Source: Acidobacteriota bacterium (GTDB lineage Bacteria; Acidobacteriota; Vicinamibacteria; Vicinamibacterales; JAKQTR01). Taken from it: 64,000 nucleotides of DNA. Shown in pieces: positions 33,892-43,162 of the stretch. The DNA lies in contig JAPKZO010000018.1 of assembly GCA_026393755.1 (NCBI GenBank), positions 35,418 to 99,417 of the forward strand. The letters run 5' to 3'. How positions within the stretch are numbered: position 1 is the stretch's first letter; each line of letters opens with the position of its first letter. Both the position numbers and the translations under genes were made by a program. The notes under the pieces are model-generated. The model did no database searches, had not been told where the DNA came from, and was given only the letters and a program-made list of their open reading frames with translations.

Positions 33892-34319
33892 CGGCGCCCA
33901 TCATCGCTGACACCGGTGGGCTGCTTCGGGCGCTGGCCCGCGACAGCAAGGGCGGTCCGAGCTTCCCAGACTACGAAGCCGTGTTGACCTCCGCCCGCCT
34001 CGTCATCGTCCCGGGGCTCGTCCTGGCGGAGGTGGATTACTTTCTGCGAGAGGACCGGGCGGCCATGAGGAAGCTGGTCGCGGAGATATTCGACGGGCGG
34101 ACGCGTTACGAGTACGAACTCCCGCTGGCGTCCGACATCGTTCGAGCGCTCGAGTTCGACGCGAAGTTCACGGACCTCCGCATGGGGCTGGTTGACGGGT
34201 CCGTGGCGGCTGTTGCCGAGCGGCGGGAGGTCTATCGGGTGTTGACAACTGATCGGCGCGATTTCGGCGCGATCCGAATCGGCCCTCGGTTCACTCGGGC
34301 TCTGGAACTGCTGCCATGA
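33888..34319 (+). CDS. PIN-domain toxin
   Basis: A 143-residue PIN RNase candidate with all acidic positions present: IIADTGGLLRAL (Asp), LVLAEVDYFL (Glu), LRMGLVDGSVAAVAERR (Asp) and VLTTDRRDFGAI (Asp). The start is TTG 33888, overlapping by two bases the TGA of the unduplicated antitoxin frame, a typical coupling. With the antitoxin now frameshifted, translation stops 55 bases earlier, so coupling may be lost. If expressed this toxin would lack its normal partner tail. Confidence 0.82.
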   Translation: MTAPIIADTGGLLRALARDSKGGPSFPDYEAVLTSARLVIVPGLVLAEVDYFLREDRAAMRKLVAEIFDGRTRYEYELPLASDIVRALEFDAKFTDLRMGLVDGSVAAVAERREVYRVLTTDRRDFGAIRIGPRFTRALELLP

Positions 34320-34342
34320 ACCTCCATCGCCCCGCTGAAATA

Positions 34343-34419
34343 TGGTCGGGGCGACTGGATTCGAACCAGCGACCCCCTGCGCCCAAGGCAGGTGCGCTAC
34401 CAGGCTGCGCTACGCCCCG
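34343..34419 (-). tRNA. tRNA-Pro (anticodon TGG)
   Basis: A 77-nt cloverleaf on the minus strand: acceptor stem CGGGGCG/CGCCCCG, D-arm GCGCAGCCTGGTAGCGC, anticodon stem CCTGC/GCAGG with loop CTTGGGC (anticodon TGG), T-arm with GGTTCGAATCC, discriminator A and an encoded CCA. Complete and canonical. Confidence 0.96.
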
Positions 34420-34588
34420 ACAACCCCCTCATCGTACCGGGGTTGCACGTCCGGCGCAACCACGGTTCTGAAGCGGGCCCGATCTGGCGGGCGAACCAGT
34501 TCCCCATCGCCTGCGTCTAAACCTTTCGATTCATGAATTCGGCGGCGAGTCGATACACTTGTAGCTTCGCCGTCGCCGTGGGGGTTTC

Positions 34589-36892
34589 ATGCCGCATCGT
34601 GCCGTCGTTGTCGCCATCCTGCTGATCCTGTCTCCGTTCCTGCTCACCCGCGCGTCGGCGCAACAGACGGTGCCGCAACCGGCCGCGCAGGCGCCAGCCG
34701 CGCCGCAACCGGCCGCCCGGGCGGTGCCGCCGATCGCGACGTTCGCCATCACCCGCGCCACCTCCGAAATCAAAGTGGACGGCGTGCTCGACGAAGACGC
34801 GTGGGCCAAGGCGGCGGTGATTCCACTGCCGTACGAGTGGGCTCCAGGCGACGGCATCGCGCCGCCGGTCAAGACGGAGTGCCTGGTGACCTTCGACGGC
34901 ACGAGCCTCTACATCGCGTTCCGCTCGTTCGATCCGGAACCGGGTAAGATCCGCGCGCACCTCATGGACCGCGACGACACCGACACGCTCATCCTCGACG
35001 ACCACATCGGCGTCATGATCGACACCTTCAACGACGAACGTCGCGCGTTCCAGTTCCGCGTCAACCCGCTCGGCGTGCAGGCCGACGCGGTCTTCAGCGA
35101 ACAGGACGGCATCGAGGATTTTTCGTGGGACATGATGTGGGCCGCGGTGGGCAAGATTACGCCGGATGGCTACATCATCGAAATGGCGCTCCCGCTCAAA
35201 CAGCTCCGGTTTCAGCCCGGCGCGGGTGTGCAGACGTGGGGCTTCGAGGCATTTCGATCCTGGCCCCGCAACGTCCGGCACCGGATGACTTCGGCCTTTC
35301 GCGATCGCAACAAGAGCTGCCTGCTGTGCCAGGAGAACAAGATCTCCGGGCTGGCAGGCCTCGCGCAGGGCCGCAACCTGGAGTTCGATCCCACCGCGAC
35401 CTTCGGCCGCACCGATGCCATCGCGGACTCGTCGTCTACTTCACTCGCATCCGGTGACGTGAAGGCCAAGGCAGGCGTGACGGCCAGGTGGAGCGTGACG
35501 CCGAACATGACCTTCAACGGGACGATCAGCCCGGACTTCTCGCAGGTGGAAGCCGATGTCGCGCAGCTGGACGTCAACAATCGGTTTCAGCTGTTCTATC
35601 CGGAAAAGCGCCCGTTCTTTCTCGAGGGACTCGACTTCTTTACGACGCCCATTCAATCGGTCTTCACGCGCACGGTGAGTGATCCCTACTTTGGCGCCAA
35701 GCTGACAGGCAAACAGGGTTCAAACGCGGTGGGTCTCTTCGTCACCCATGATCGCCTCAACAACCTCGTCCTGCCGTCAAACCAAGGCTCCGACTTCGAC
35801 TCCATCGATGAGGCGGTCACCACGGTGGTCGGCAGGTATCGGCGGGACGTGGGGCCGGGGTCGACCATCGGCGCCTTGTACGCGGGACGTGAGGGCAAGG
35901 ACTACCACAACCGCCAGGTCGGTCTGGACGGCTACTGGCGCATCAGCCAGGCAGACGCGGTTCGCGCGCAGTACCTCAGAAGCGACACGGCGTACCCAGG
36001 GGACATCGTGACCCGGGATCGCCAGCCCGCCGGGAGCATCGGCGGCAACGCGGTGTGGGTGGACTACCAGCACATGAGCCGGACCTGGGCGGCGTTCGGG
36101 GATTACGAATCGTACAGCCCCGGGTTCCGCAGCGACACGGGGTACGTGCCGCGCGTCGATTTCCGCAACGTGTTCGGCCAGGCCCAGCGCAGGTTCCAGC
36201 GCGGGGTGGGCTCGTGGTTCAACACGATCGACATCGGGGCGCGCGGGTGGCAGTCGATGGACTCAGGCTGGACACTCACCGACCAGACGCTGGCGGCGTT
36301 CGTCAATTACACGGGACCGTATCAGACCTCCCTCCAGTTCAACATGCCACGCGACATCGTCGTCTTTCAGGGCGTTCGCTACGTGTACCCCCGCCCCAAC
36401 TTCTACGCCGGCGTGAAGCCGTCCAGCGGACTGAACATCCAGTTGACCGGCCGCTGGGGCGGTGGAGTCGATTTCTCGAATGGCAGGAAGGCGACGCAGG
36501 CGCTGCAGTTCGGTCCTCAGATCGACTACAACCCTGTCGCGCGGGTCAGCCTTCGCCTCAGCTACAACCTCGACCAGTTGTCGGTGGAGCAGGGGAGGCT
36601 CTATCGCGCCAACCTCACCCAATTGCGGATGCTGTATCACCTGAACGTGCGCACCTTCGTCCGCGCGATTCTCCAGTACACGGACATCACGCGCGACCCG
36701 TCGCTGTACGCAACGGCCGTCGATGGACACAGCCGCAGGTTGTTCTCCCAGTATCTGTTCTCGTACAAGCTCAATCCTCAAACGGTGCTCTTCGCCGGCT
36801 ACTCCGACAACGCGTCGGCGAGCCAGTCGGCGGATCTGCTCAGACAGGATCGGACGTTCTTCGTCAAGCTGGGATACGCGTGGGTGATGTGA
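34589..36892 (+). CDS. CBM9-like/DUF5916 outer-membrane protein
   Basis: A 767-residue exported protein. A signal peptide (about 1-24, ending RASAQ) and a Pro/Ala linker lead to a carbohydrate-binding family-9-like beta-sandwich (EIKVDGVLDEDAWAKA, CLVTFDGTSLYIAF, DDHIGVMIDTFNDERRAFQF, IEMALPLKQLRF; about 55-235), then a DUF5916 C-terminal barrel of many amphipathic strands ending in VKLGYAWVM. A FYPEKRPFFLEGLDFF segment near residue 340 is the DUF5916 hallmark. Abundant in Bacteroidota and Acidobacteriota; the ligand is not known. It converges with the UPF0182 gene (four-base gap). Confidence 0.87.
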   Translation: MPHRAVVVAILLILSPFLLTRASAQQTVPQPAAQAPAAPQPAARAVPPIATFAITRATSEIKVDGVLDEDAWAKAAVIPLPYEWAPGDGIAPPVKTECLVTFDGTSLYIAFRSFDPEPGKIRAHLMDRDDTDTLILDDHIGVMIDTFNDERRAFQFRVNPLGVQADAVFSEQDGIEDFSWDMMWAAVGKITPDGYIIEMALPLKQLRFQPGAGVQTWGFEAFRSWPRNVRHRMTSAFRDRNKSCLLCQENKISGLAGLAQGRNLEFDPTATFGRTDAIADSSSTSLASGDVKAKAGVTARWSVTPNMTFNGTISPDFSQVEADVAQLDVNNRFQLFYPEKRPFFLEGLDFFTTPIQSVFTRTVSDPYFGAKLTGKQGSNAVGLFVTHDRLNNLVLPSNQGSDFDSIDEAVTTVVGRYRRDVGPGSTIGALYAGREGKDYHNRQVGLDGYWRISQADAVRAQYLRSDTAYPGDIVTRDRQPAGSIGGNAVWVDYQHMSRTWAAFGDYESYSPGFRSDTGYVPRVDFRNVFGQAQRRFQRGVGSWFNTIDIGARGWQSMDSGWTLTDQTLAAFVNYTGPYQTSLQFNMPRDIVVFQGVRYVYPRPNFYAGVKPSSGLNIQLTGRWGGGVDFSNGRKATQALQFGPQIDYNPVARVSLRLSYNLDQLSVEQGRLYRANLTQLRMLYHLNVRTFVRAILQYTDITRDPSLYATAVDGHSRRLFSQYLFSYKLNPQTVLFAGYSDNASASQSADLLRQDRTFFVKLGYAWVM

Positions 36893-36896
36893 TTGA

Positions 36897-39659
36897 CTAC
36901 CGCTTCGGTGCTTTCACGGGCGGTGGCGTCGCGGCGGTTGGCCCCTGCTTCTTCGCCATCTGCTCCAGCAGCGTCCCCACCTGCTTGATCTCGTCGCCGT
37001 AGAGCGCCCAGTTGCCCTCGCGCTGGGCCTGCAGCGCGCGCTCGTAGTGCTGCTGCGCCAGGCCGGCCAGCCCGTCGATCGGCGTCTCGGCCGTGGCGTC
37101 GGGCACGGCCGTCGCTGCGGCCTCCGGTTCGGCGTCCGGCAACTTGATGACCACTCCGCGCCGGAAGATCTTGTCGAGCGCCAGCTCGAGCGTCTCCTCC
37201 ATGGCGATCTGATTCTGGTACGCGACGATCACCCGTTTGAGCTCTGGGATCTTGCCGCCGGCCGATCGGAGATATAACGGCCGGATGTACATCAGCGCGT
37301 CCTCGATCGGGATCACCAGCAGCGTGCCCTGGATCACTTCCGATCCTTGCTGGTTCCATAACGTGATCTGCGGCGAGATGGTCTGGTCCTGATTGATGCG
37401 CGCCGCGATGGTCCGCGGCCCGTACACGAGCTTCTGCTTCGGAAACTGGAACACGAACAGCTTGCCGTAATGCTCGCCGTCACTGCGTGCGACCATCCAG
37501 GCCGCCAGATTGTCCTTCCGGCGCGGCGTGAAGGCGAGCATCTGGATAAACTCTTCGTCCCGTTCGCCCGGCAGCCGCATGATCGTGTAGTACGGCTCCA
37601 TGGGCGCGGTCGCCGTGCCGGTCGACTCGATGGCCGGGACCTCCCACTGATCTTCCTTGTTGTAGAAGACCGCCGGGTGCGTCATGTGGTACGTCGCGAA
37701 CATCGCGCTTTGAATCGCGAAGATGCCCTCCGGGTAGCGGACGTGCCGCCGCAGCTCCGCCGGCATCTCGTGGAAGGGACGCAACAGACCGGGAAAGATC
37801 CGGCTGATGGTCATGATCACCGGATCGTTCGGCTCGGCCAGATAGAAAGTGGTCGTGCCGTTGTACGCATCAATCACCACCTTGACCGAGTTGCGGATGT
37901 AGTTGATGCCGGATTCCGTGCGCGCCGCATACGGATAGTGATCGGTGGTCGTATAGCCGTCGAGTATCCAGAAGAGGCGGCCATCCGCAATGACGAGGTA
38001 GGGGTCGCGGTCGAACGACAGGAACGGGGCAATCGTCGTCGCCCGCTCCATGATGTTGCGATGGAACAGGATGCGGCTCTCGGACGTGAGATCCTCGCTC
38101 AGCAGGATCTTGAACGATTTGAACCGGCTGGCGAAGAACATCTTCCGGGCCAGCGATCCGACCGACACGCCGCCGCGCCCGTCGTAGCTCTTGTAGAACG
38201 GTTCGTCGCCGCGCGGATAGTGGAATTCGCGCGCGTGCGTGCCGACAAACACGTAGTCGTTCGAGAACTCGCCGAAGTAGATCGACGGTTCGTTGACGTT
38301 GAAGTTGATGGACGATTCCGGCGGGATGTTCTTGATGAACAGGACCGGGAGGCCTTCCTGCGTCACCTCATTGACCGGGCCCAGCGTCAGTCCGTAGCCG
38401 TGCGTGAAGGTGAGGTGTTCGGCAATCCACGAGCGCGACGGGAGATTCTCGACGTTCAGCTCCCTCGCCGACAGCATCACCTGCCGGTATTGCCCGTTGA
38501 CGATGTAGCGATCGATGTCAATCGAGCCGAAGTCGTAGTACGTGCGGATCTCCTGAATCTGCCCGAACGTGTCGAGCAGCGGCTGCCGATCCCAGAGGCG
38601 CACGTTGCCGATGGTCGCCTGATTGGCGGCGATGTCCTTCTTGGTCAGCAGCGCGTCGCCAGACACCTGCCGCTCTTCGACCGAGTCGAGCGCAAACGCC
38701 TTCCGCGTCGCGGCGATGTTGTACGCCAGGTAGGGCGTCTCCTTGACCTGTTCGTTGGGCGTGACGACGAGGCGCTGGACGCCGGTCGCAAATACGGCGC
38801 CCCCGATCCACGTGAGGGCGTAGAGGCCAAAGCCGGCCGGCAGCAGCCACGACTGGCGGGCGAACGCGTGCGCCGCCACCATCACCGCCCCGACTATCGA
38901 CACGACACCCAGGATGCGCAGCGCGGGCAGGCGGGCAGTCACATCGGCGTAGTTGGCGCCGACAATGATGTCGTGACGGGAGAGCACCAAACCGAACGCG
39001 TCGAGGTAGGCGCCCGCGCCGAGCAGCAGCAACACCGCCGCCGCCAGCAGCGACAGGTGCCGGCGTGCGACGCGCAGCGGCGCCATCGGTCCGTTGCCGC
39101 CGGCCACACGTCCGGGGAGCAGCGCGATCAGCACCGAACCGGCCAGCGCCGCCACCATCACCACGAGCAGCACGCCGCGGACAAACTCGAGCCAGGGCAA
39201 CTGGAACACGTAGAACCCGGTGTCCTGACCGAAAATCGGATCCCGATCACCAAACCAGGTCGCATGCCGGTAGTTCAGCCACGTCATCCACTGGGCGGAT
39301 CCGACCATGCCGGCGCCGACGGCGCCAAGCACTGAAACGCCGCCAATCAGCCGCGCAACGCCGCGTCGTTGAAGCACGACGGGTGTGCCATCGGCGGGTG
39401 AGACCCCCAGCACCAGATAGGGCTGATCGAAATACCGCAGCGCGAGGCGGAAGCTGCCAAACAGCAGCACGAACGTGACAGCACCAACCACCGCGCCGAG
39501 GCCCAGGCGCGTGACGATGCTCGTGGCGAAGACCTGCTGGTATCCGGTTTCGCCAAACCACAGCCAGTCGGTGTAGTAGTCCGCCAGCGACGGCCAGACA
39601 ACCGCCACCAGCAGGACCACAAACAGGATTGTCAGTTGAATGCGGCTCTCGCGTTTCAC
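36897..39659 (-). CDS. UPF0182 family integral membrane protein
   Basis: A 920-residue protein with about seven N-terminal transmembrane helices ([25 protein letters not shown] is the family start) followed by a large extracytoplasmic region (from about residue 300) containing [38 protein letters not shown] and PLYLRS. The C-terminal 60 residues are charged/Ala-rich. GTG 39659 has GGGAGG nine bases upstream; an ATG at 39701 would add 14 residues unlike the family. No function is established. Its upstream region carries the second palindrome array, 80 bases before the start. Confidence 0.88.
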   Translation of the reverse strand: MKRESRIQLTILFVVLLVAVVWPSLADYYTDWLWFGETGYQQVFATSIVTRLGLGAVVGAVTFVLLFGSFRLALRYFDQPYLVLGVSPADGTPVVLQRRGVARLIGGVSVLGAVGAGMVGSAQWMTWLNYRHATWFGDRDPIFGQDTGFYVFQLPWLEFVRGVLLVVMVAALAGSVLIALLPGRVAGGNGPMAPLRVARRHLSLLAAAVLLLLGAGAYLDAFGLVLSRHDIIVGANYADVTARLPALRILGVVSIVGAVMVAAHAFARQSWLLPAGFGLYALTWIGGAVFATGVQRLVVTPNEQVKETPYLAYNIAATRKAFALDSVEERQVSGDALLTKKDIAANQATIGNVRLWDRQPLLDTFGQIQEIRTYYDFGSIDIDRYIVNGQYRQVMLSARELNVENLPSRSWIAEHLTFTHGYGLTLGPVNEVTQEGLPVLFIKNIPPESSINFNVNEPSIYFGEFSNDYVFVGTHAREFHYPRGDEPFYKSYDGRGGVSVGSLARKMFFASRFKSFKILLSEDLTSESRILFHRNIMERATTIAPFLSFDRDPYLVIADGRLFWILDGYTTTDHYPYAARTESGINYIRNSVKVVIDAYNGTTTFYLAEPNDPVIMTISRIFPGLLRPFHEMPAELRRHVRYPEGIFAIQSAMFATYHMTHPAVFYNKEDQWEVPAIESTGTATAPMEPYYTIMRLPGERDEEFIQMLAFTPRRKDNLAAWMVARSDGEHYGKLFVFQFPKQKLVYGPRTIAARINQDQTISPQITLWNQQGSEVIQGTLLVIPIEDALMYIRPLYLRSAGGKIPELKRVIVAYQNQIAMEETLELALDKIFRRGVVIKLPDAEPEAAATAVPDATAETPIDGLAGLAQQHYERALQAQREGNWALYGDEIKQVGTLLEQMAKKQGPTAATPPPVKAPKR

Positions 39660-39740
39660 GCCGGACGTCCTCCCGGAACGGTCACCATGGTAGGGTAACA
39701 CGCCGTCGCCCGGCCGCCGCGCCCCACTCCGCGCGGAGCA

Positions 39741-39790
39741 TAATTACTCCCGGAGTGATTGATCGCCCATAATCACTCCGGGAGTGCTTC
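39741..39790. repeat. Second tandem ACTCC-S-GGAGT palindrome array (2 copies)
   Basis: Two 21-bp palindromes start at 39741 and 39770 (period 29) with the same consensus as the array at 12341-12467. A degenerate related palindrome ACTCC-GCGC-GGAG precedes them (39726-39738). The array sits between divergent UPF0182 and RDD genes and ends five bases before the RDD ATG, so the last GGGAG is the only Shine-Dalgarno-like sequence before that gene. Confidence 0.82.
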
Positions 39791-39795
39791 TTCTC

Positions 39796-40335
39796 ATGAC
39801 TGAGACGTTCCGACGCGTGGGTTTCTGGCCGCGATTTGCGGCGACGGCCATCGACTACGGCATCATCGCCGGGCTCTGCGCAATCCTGGGCGCCAGCGTC
39901 GGCGGGCTGCTCAACGCACCGGCCGGAGACGACGCGGGCTGGGCGAGTGCTCTGGCCGGCGACCCGTTTGTGGGGGCTCTGGCCGGCATCATCGTCGGCT
40001 TTGCCTTGGTCGGCGCCCTCTACATGTCGCTCGAAGCGTGGACAGCTGCGACGCTCGGCAAGGTCGTGCTGGGCCTGGTCGTGGTCGGCGACGACGGGCG
40101 GCCGGCCCCGGCCGGCGTGCGGGCGGGGCGCTACGTGGTGAAGAACTGCCACCTGCTGCTGGGGGCTGCGGCCGGCCTGTCGGGCGTGTGGTTTGTCGGT
40201 GCGCTGGTGCCGCTGGCGACACTGGTGGTCGTGGCCGGCAGCACGGTGATCTTCACCGATGAGCACCGCGCGCTGCACGACGTCGTCGCGCGGACGGCGG
40301 TCGTTCGCCGGCCGGCTCGCGCACTCAATCTTTGA
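39796..40335 (+). CDS. RDD-family membrane protein
   Basis: A 179-residue protein with three or four hydrophobic segments. The RDD motif region starts VGFWPRFAATAIDYGII (Arg ... Asp), and TAATLGKVVLGLVVVGDDGRPAPAGVRAGRYVVKN corresponds to the second conserved block (usually T.GK...G..VV...G). Function of the family is unclear, with suggested roles in ion transport. The ATG at 39796 lies five bases after the palindrome array. Its 3' end overlaps the convergent PLP-enzyme gene by 11 bases. Confidence 0.82.
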   Translation: MTETFRRVGFWPRFAATAIDYGIIAGLCAILGASVGGLLNAPAGDDAGWASALAGDPFVGALAGIIVGFALVGALYMSLEAWTAATLGKVVLGLVVVGDDGRPAPAGVRAGRYVVKNCHLLLGAAAGLSGVWFVGALVPLATLVVVAGSTVIFTDEHRALHDVVARTAVVRRPARALNL

Positions 40336-41521
40336 TCTGGTCCAGCGCCTGCGCCAGATCTGCAATCAGATCGTCGGCGTCCTCGATGCCGACCGAATAG
40401 CGAATCAGCCCATCAGTCAGTCCCGCTTCCAGCCGATGCTCGCGCGGCACGCTCGCGTGGGTCATCAACGCGGGGTGTTCGATCAGCGTCTCGACGCCAC
40501 CGAGCGAGACGGCCAGCGTCGCCAGTTTCACGGCGTCCATCACCGTGCGGCCGCCTTCGAGCCCGCCTCTGACTTCGAAGCTGATCATCGCGCCGAAGCC
40601 CTTCATCTGGCGCGCCGCCAGCTCGTGCTGCGGGTGCGACGGCAGACCGACGTACCGGACCCACTCCACCTTCGGATGCGACTCGAGCCAGCGCGCGATC
40701 TTCATCGCATTGGCCTGCGCGCGCTCCACTCGGACGCCCAGCGTCTTGATGCCCCGGATCACCAGGTACGCCTGGTGCGGATCCATATTGCAGCCGAGGA
40801 TGATCATCATCGACCGAATCTGGCGGTGCAGCGCTTCGGTCGCCGAGACGATGACGCCGCCGACCACGTCGGCGTGACCGTTGAGAAACTTCGTCACCGA
40901 GTGCAGGACCACGTCGGCGCCAAACTCGATCGGATTCTGCAGGTAAGGGCTGGCGAACGTGTTGTCGACGACGAGCACCGCGCCGCCCTCGTGCGCGATG
41001 GCCGCGGCGCCGGCCAGATCGGTGACACCCATGCCCGGATTCGACGGACTCTCGACATAGACGATCTTCGTGTTGAGCCGCATGGCGAGGCGGACGTTGT
41101 CGAGGTTGGTCGAATCCACCCACGTCGATTCGACGCCAAACCGCGAGAGGTGCTGTTCCGCGAGCATTCTCGACGGGCCGTAGACCCCGGCCGTGCCCAC
41201 CATGTGCGCACCCTTGTCGAGCAGCGCCATGTACACCGACGACACCGCGCCCATGCCAGAACTTGTGGCGACCGCTCCGAATCCGCCTTCCAACTCGGCC
41301 ACCTGCCGCTCCAGCGCCGCGATCGTCGGATTGCCGAGACGCGTGTAGATGAAGCCTTCGGCCTGGCCCGCGAACCGATCCGCGCCGTTCTGCGCGTTGT
41401 CGAACGAGAAGGTGGACGTCTGGTAGATCGGAACCGTGGCGCTGCCAAACGCGTCGTGATGGGCGCCTGCGTGAATCAGCTTGCTGTCGGTCTTGAGATG
41501 CTTCGAATCGGAATGAGCCAT
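40325..41521 (-). CDS. Methionine gamma-lyase-like Cys/Met PLP enzyme
   Basis: A 398-residue enzyme of the trans-sulfuration PLP family (cystathionine gamma-synthase/lyase, methionine gamma-lyase). The PLP lysine lies in HSVTKFLNGHADV; VYVESPSNPGMGVTDL and DNTFASPYLQNPIEFGAD are standard. The segment VYGPSRMLAEQHLSRFGVEST resembles methionine gamma-lyase more than MetB, but the diagnostic Cys is replaced by Ser/Arg context, so substrate is uncertain. ATG at 41521 has AAGGA seven bases upstream. Confidence 0.8.
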   Translation of the reverse strand: MAHSDSKHLKTDSKLIHAGAHHDAFGSATVPIYQTSTFSFDNAQNGADRFAGQAEGFIYTRLGNPTIAALERQVAELEGGFGAVATSSGMGAVSSVYMALLDKGAHMVGTAGVYGPSRMLAEQHLSRFGVESTWVDSTNLDNVRLAMRLNTKIVYVESPSNPGMGVTDLAGAAAIAHEGGAVLVVDNTFASPYLQNPIEFGADVVLHSVTKFLNGHADVVGGVIVSATEALHRQIRSMMIILGCNMDPHQAYLVIRGIKTLGVRVERAQANAMKIARWLESHPKVEWVRYVGLPSHPQHELAARQMKGFGAMISFEVRGGLEGGRTVMDAVKLATLAVSLGGVETLIEHPALMTHASVPREHRLEAGLTDGLIRYSVGIEDADDLIADLAQALDQIKD

Positions 41522-41622
41522 ATGGATCCTTGACGGGTGGCTCCTTAGCATACCCTCGACGTCCACGATGGGGGAAGCACGCTGTTGTCAGGCGCCCGGG
41601 GCGGAGTAGGATCAGGCACACG

Positions 41623-43149
41623 ATGCGAATCGGTTGGTTGTTGCTGGCCGGGCTTCCGTTGATGGCGTGCGCGACCGCCGTTGGCCCATCCGTGTCGCCG
41701 ATTTCGCCGTCGACCGTCGCGGGGGCGTTCTATCCAGCCGACCCCGCCAGACTTCGAGCGGCGATCGATGGCTATCTGGGAGACGCCGTCGCGTCGCGTT
41801 CCAGCGATCCTGTCGCCATCGTTGTGCCGCATGCCGGTTTCGTCTTCTCAGGCCCGATTGCCGCAGATGGCTATCGTCAACTCGCGGGCCGGACCTTCGA
41901 CACGGTCGTCATACTGGGCGCCAATCACACCGGCAGAGGTGACCAGCGCATGGCGGTGTACGACGGACCGGATCTGCTGACTCCGCTGGGGAGCGCCGTC
42001 GTCGATCGCGCGCTGGCGGCGGCCATCGTGAACGAGGGCATCGACGCGGTCTTCGATTCGTCGGCTCACGAAGGCGAGCATTCGATCGCGGTCCAGATTC
42101 CGTTTGTGCAGACGGTGCTGCCGCACGCGAAGATCGTGCCGATCGTGGTCGGGCCGTCCGACGCCGCAACGTGCGCGCGGTTTGGCCGCGCTCTCGCGAA
42201 GACGCTGGAGGGCCGGCGCACGGTGCTCGTCGCCAGTTCGGATCTCTCCCACTATCCGGCTCAGCCAGATGCCGTTGTGGTTGACGCACATACCCTCGAG
42301 GCGGTGGCGAGCCTCGACCCGAACCGGCTCGGACGGGCGTTCGCCCGCACCGATGACGTGCGCGCGGGGAATCTGGCAACGCGGGCATGCGGCGAAGGAG
42401 CCATCCGCGTCGTGATGGAAGCCGCGCGATCGCTCGGCGCCACCCGCGGGACGGTGGTGAGTTATGCCAACTCAGGCGACACGGTGTTGGGAGAGCCTGG
42501 CCGCGTCGTCGGCTACGGCGCCGTCGTGTTCAGCCGGGGGGAAGAACGCGGCAGCGACGTTGAGGCGCTCGCGCGCGCTGTCCCCGATGCCACGCGCGCG
42601 CTGGACGCGGCCGACAGGCGTCTGCTGCTTCGGCTGGCGCGAGAGACCATCAGCCGGTATCTCGCCAGCGACACCGTGCCGCTCCCGCGCGGCGGGTCAT
42701 CGAGACTGCTGCGCGAATCCGGCGTGTTCGTCACGCTCAAGAAACACGGGGAATTGCGCGGGTGTATCGGGCGCCTGCAGGCACAGGGGACGCTGGTTCG
42801 CCTGGTCTCGGCGATGGCCTTCGAATCCGCCTTCAGGGATCCGCGGTTCGAGCCCGTTCGCGCGGGCGAACTCGGCGAGATCGACATCGAAGTGTCGGTG
42901 CTGACGCCGCCTCGCCAGGTCGCCGGTCCGGGCGCCATCGCTGTGGGGCGCGATGGTGTCATCCTGCGCCTCGGCGATCGCTCAGCCGTGTTTCTTCCCC
43001 AGGTGGCAACAGAGCAGAAGTGGAACCGGGAGCAACTGCTGGACAATCTCGCCCTGAAGGCGGGACTCCCCACCGACGCGTGGCGCGGCAAGACGGCGCA
43101 GTTGCTGACGTTCCAGGCGGACGTCTTCTCAGAGGCCACGCTGCGTTGA
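41623..43149 (+). CDS. Memo-AMMECR1 fusion lipoprotein (AmmeMemoRadiSam A+B)
   Basis: A 508-residue fusion. The N-terminus MRIGWLLLAGLPLMAC has a lipobox-like LMAC (Cys16), so it may be a lipoprotein. Residues about 30-310 are a Memo domain; the metal-site residues of human MEMO1 have counterparts: His70 (VVPHAGFVFSG), His102 (GANHTG), His210 (SSDLSHY) and Cys256 (RACGEGAI). Residues about 350-505 are an AMMECR1 domain (GVFVTLKKHGELRGCIG). In many prokaryotes Memo, AMMECR1 and a radical SAM protein are separate neighbouring genes; no third partner is adjacent here. Confidence 0.85.
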   Translation: MRIGWLLLAGLPLMACATAVGPSVSPISPSTVAGAFYPADPARLRAAIDGYLGDAVASRSSDPVAIVVPHAGFVFSGPIAADGYRQLAGRTFDTVVILGANHTGRGDQRMAVYDGPDLLTPLGSAVVDRALAAAIVNEGIDAVFDSSAHEGEHSIAVQIPFVQTVLPHAKIVPIVVGPSDAATCARFGRALAKTLEGRRTVLVASSDLSHYPAQPDAVVVDAHTLEAVASLDPNRLGRAFARTDDVRAGNLATRACGEGAIRVVMEAARSLGATRGTVVSYANSGDTVLGEPGRVVGYGAVVFSRGEERGSDVEALARAVPDATRALDAADRRLLLRLARETISRYLASDTVPLPRGGSSRLLRESGVFVTLKKHGELRGCIGRLQAQGTLVRLVSAMAFESAFRDPRFEPVRAGELGEIDIEVSVLTPPRQVAGPGAIAVGRDGVILRLGDRSAVFLPQVATEQKWNREQLLDNLALKAGLPTDAWRGKTAQLLTFQADVFSEATLR

Positions 43150-43162
43150 GCGTTCTCCGGCT

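Noticed and set aside
34343-34558. Integration site (att) at tRNA-Pro
   Set aside because: No integrase or direct repeat of the tRNA end is visible nearby; genes around it look chromosomal.
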